This document shows, in pieces, positions 6,723 through 8,069 of a stretch of 8,069 nucleotides of DNA. The notes beneath the pieces were generated by a model. It was not told the origin of the DNA. It worked only from the letters and a program-made list of their open reading frames with translations, and searched no databases. The DNA lies in the NCBI GenBank assembly GCA_041946755.1, contig JBHGBB010000180.1, positions 1 through 8,069 on the forward strand, read 5' to 3'. The stretch's first letter is position 1, and each line of letters starts with the position of its first letter. A program made the position numbers and the translations under genes. Origin of the DNA: JBHGBB01 sp041946755 (lineage in GTDB: Bacteria > UBP4 > UBA4092 > JAOAEQ01).

Positions 6723-8069
6723 TTAGAATCTGAAATCGGTATTGGTTACCAACCCTGCATAAACCGATTTATTGTTCACCACCTGCCGTTTTATATTCAA
6801 TTTCGGGCTATACACGGTAATGGTATACTTCCCTGGTGGCAAATCGATAAACGCATAGAAGCCGGTCGCATCGGTAGTGGTAGTCCATTCCATACCGGTA
6901 ATCTCATGTTTTGCAACTACCCGTGCGCGATATACAACGTTCCCATTATAAAATGGTTCCGGTCGTTTCGTAGAACTATATACTTCGCCTTTCAAAATCC
7001 CGGTAGTAGGCGCTGATTTCCAACTCATTCCCGGAGTATGAGTTGCGGTTGGGAATATATAGGTTGAGGTTAGCGACAACATCACTTCTGGAGATAGATT
7101 ACTGGTTGAATCTAAATCGCTATACGAGTAGTTAACGATCCCATCAGCTCCGGCATTCCGGATTACGTTCATCTGTATCAGATTGTTATTGGTATCATTT
7201 AAATATGACCCGGTACCAACATACGTATGTCTACCGTAGCGGTTATTCACTTCCAGATTCACCCAACCGCGGAATCCGGTCGATTGCGCGGAAACATGTT
7301 CGCGCAGATAGGTCATCGGAACCGCCGCATCGACGGTATGATCTTTTGTCATTTTAACCCAATCGGAGAACGCTTCATAATACGGCCGGGTCTTAGTAAA
7401 CTCTGGATTGAACGGTAACCAGGTTACAAACGACCCGGTTACTTTCATATTCGGATTCAGTTCCATGGTGTTTGTATAGACCTTTTTAACTAACGCTAAA
7501 ATTCCATCCCGCCGATATTGGTTCCAGGTATTCCATTGCGCTGGATTCGTATTCGTCGTCGGTGTAGCAAACCCATATTCCTGTTTAAACCGTTTCAGTA
7601 CCTTATCGTTATATCCGAAAATCGAACCTAATGGCGTTCCGGATTCGGGGTATCGGACATAATCGTAATGGATACCATCAACGTTATAATGTTTAACTAC
7701 ATCCAAATATATTTTGGTTAGGTAATCTTCAACTTCAGGCAGCGATGGGTCGAGAAACATCGCATCTGCAGCAGCAGTTGCCCCGGTATATGATTTGGTA
7801 AACCATTCCGGATGAGTCCAGAAAATATGCTGCCCGGTATTCGAAGTCGTGGCAGTAGTCACCCAATCCCGATAAGTTACCATCCAGGCATGAACCTCAA
7901 TATACGGTTTCCCATCAGAAGTATCATGGGCATACTCGATGATAGTAGATAAGATATCGAATCCCGGGGGAGTAATATTACTTCCCCAAGGTTCATAGGT
8001 CGATTTATAGTAGGCATCAGCGGCTTTTCGGACTTCAGCAAACACCGCGTTATAATTATATCGCCGGGC
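6723..8069 (-). CDS. GHL10 (DUF187) glycosidase-like protein, N-terminus outside window
   Basis: The frame is open to the right edge; 448 residues are visible, starting ARRYNYNAVFAEVRKAADAYY, which aligns with residue 197 of the complete neighbour. About 195 N-terminal residues (by analogy signal peptide, golvesin-type domain and first barrel strand) therefore lie outside. Visible barrel blocks are EPWGSNITPPGFDIL, YIEVHAWMVTYRDWV, HPEWFTKSYTGATA, FLDPSLPEVEDYL, YNVDGIHYDYVRYPESG, VKVTGSFVTWLPF, and DAAVPMTYL. The C-terminal roughly 90 residues form a carboxypeptidase-regulatory-like sandwich (GILKGEVY, TDATGFYAFIDLPPGKYTITVY). It ends at TDFRF with TAA, without the tail of its neighbour. It is the closest relative of the 4623-6617 product; runs of identical protein with only synonymous base changes show both are maintained by selection. 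An exported glycan hydrolase is likely; the substrate is unknown. Confidence 0.86.
   Translation of the reverse strand, partial: ARRYNYNAVFAEVRKAADAYYKSTYEPWGSNITPPGFDILSTIIEYAHDTSDGKPYIEVHAWMVTYRDWVTTATTSNTGQHIFWTHPEWFTKSYTGATAAADAMFLDPSLPEVEDYLTKIYLDVVKHYNVDGIHYDYVRYPESGTPLGSIFGYNDKVLKRFKQEYGFATPTTNTNPAQWNTWNQYRRDGILALVKKVYTNTMELNPNMKVTGSFVTWLPFNPEFTKTRPYYEAFSDWVKMTKDHTVDAAVPMTYLREHVSAQSTGFRGWVNLEVNNRYGRHTYVGTGSYLNDTNNNLIQMNVIRNAGADGIVNYSYSDLDSTSNLSPEVMLSLTSTYIFPTATHTPGMSWKSAPTTGILKGEVYSSTKRPEPFYNGNVVYRARVVAKHEITGMEWTTTTDATGFYAFIDLPPGKYTITVYSPKLNIKRQVVNNKSVYAGLVTNTDFRF

Larger units (their letters stand above)
2660..8069 (-). repeat. Tandem array of three paralogous GHL10 genes
   Basis: Three co-directional genes share barrel and C-terminal sandwich, and the two complete ones also share the signal peptide and golvesin-type domain. 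The 6723-8069 and 4623-6617 genes are most alike. For example, 5821-5874 and 7861-7914 differ at 6 of 54 bases, all synonymous transitions. The 2660-4615 gene is clearly more distant, so an older duplication followed by a more recent one is the simplest history. The array may continue past the right edge. Confidence 0.85.

Noticed and set aside
2660..8069. Possible frameshift or pseudogene in the paralogue array
   Set aside because: Both complete copies are open end to end with intact domain order, and the third is open to the window edge, so no disruption is visible.
1..8069. CRISPR, tRNA, insertion sequence or prophage signals
   Set aside because: No regularly spaced long repeats, cloverleaf-like sequence, transposase motifs or terminal inverted repeats flanking a gene were found by reading; a tRNA or Rfam scan would settle the RNA part.

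Overview
This looks like chromosomal DNA from a bacterium, probably an uncultivated environmental lineage with a Sec secretion system. AT-rich spacers with short repeat filler, and a tandem family of large secreted glycosidase-like proteins, suggest a free-living polysaccharide- or glycan-processing organism from a poorly sampled phylum. I cannot name the phylum from this sequence. I saw no tRNA, rRNA, CRISPR array, transposase or phage gene.

Layout. (1) Bases 2-718, + strand: the 3' part of accA, the alpha subunit of acetyl-CoA carboxylase carboxyltransferase. It converges on everything to its right. (2) A 56-base AT-rich spacer with nested inverted repeats, a plausible two-way terminator. 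(3) Bases 775-1695, - strand: a xylose-isomerase-like TIM-barrel protein of the sugar phosphate isomerase/epimerase (AP endonuclease 2) superfamily. (4) Bases 1792-2586, - strand: an AAC(3)-family N-acetyltransferase. A terminator-like hairpin with a T tract directly abuts its ATG. (5) Bases 2660-4625 upward to the window edge at 8069, - strand: three tandem paralogues. The two complete ones have a signal peptide, a golvesin/Xly-type beta-sandwich domain, a GHL10 (DUF187) glycosidase-like TIM barrel and a C-terminal carboxypeptidase-regulatory-like domain. The third, most upstream in transcription, is cut by the window edge and shows only the last two modules.

How the genes relate. All five - strand genes are co-directional and transcription runs from 8069 toward 775. 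The two complete paralogues are separated by only 7 bases and are probably co-transcribed and translationally coupled. The incomplete paralogue is separated from them by 96 AT-rich bases. The hairpin at 2587-2629 probably ends the paralogue transcript, so the acetyltransferase and TIM-barrel genes may be a separate or read-through unit. The likely theme is extracellular glycan binding and cleavage (three secreted paralogues) beside two cytoplasmic small-molecule enzymes. A functional link between those two groups is only suggested by position. The most distinctive element is the GHL10 array: two copies are close relatives under clear purifying selection, and the third has diverged at several conserved barrel positions.
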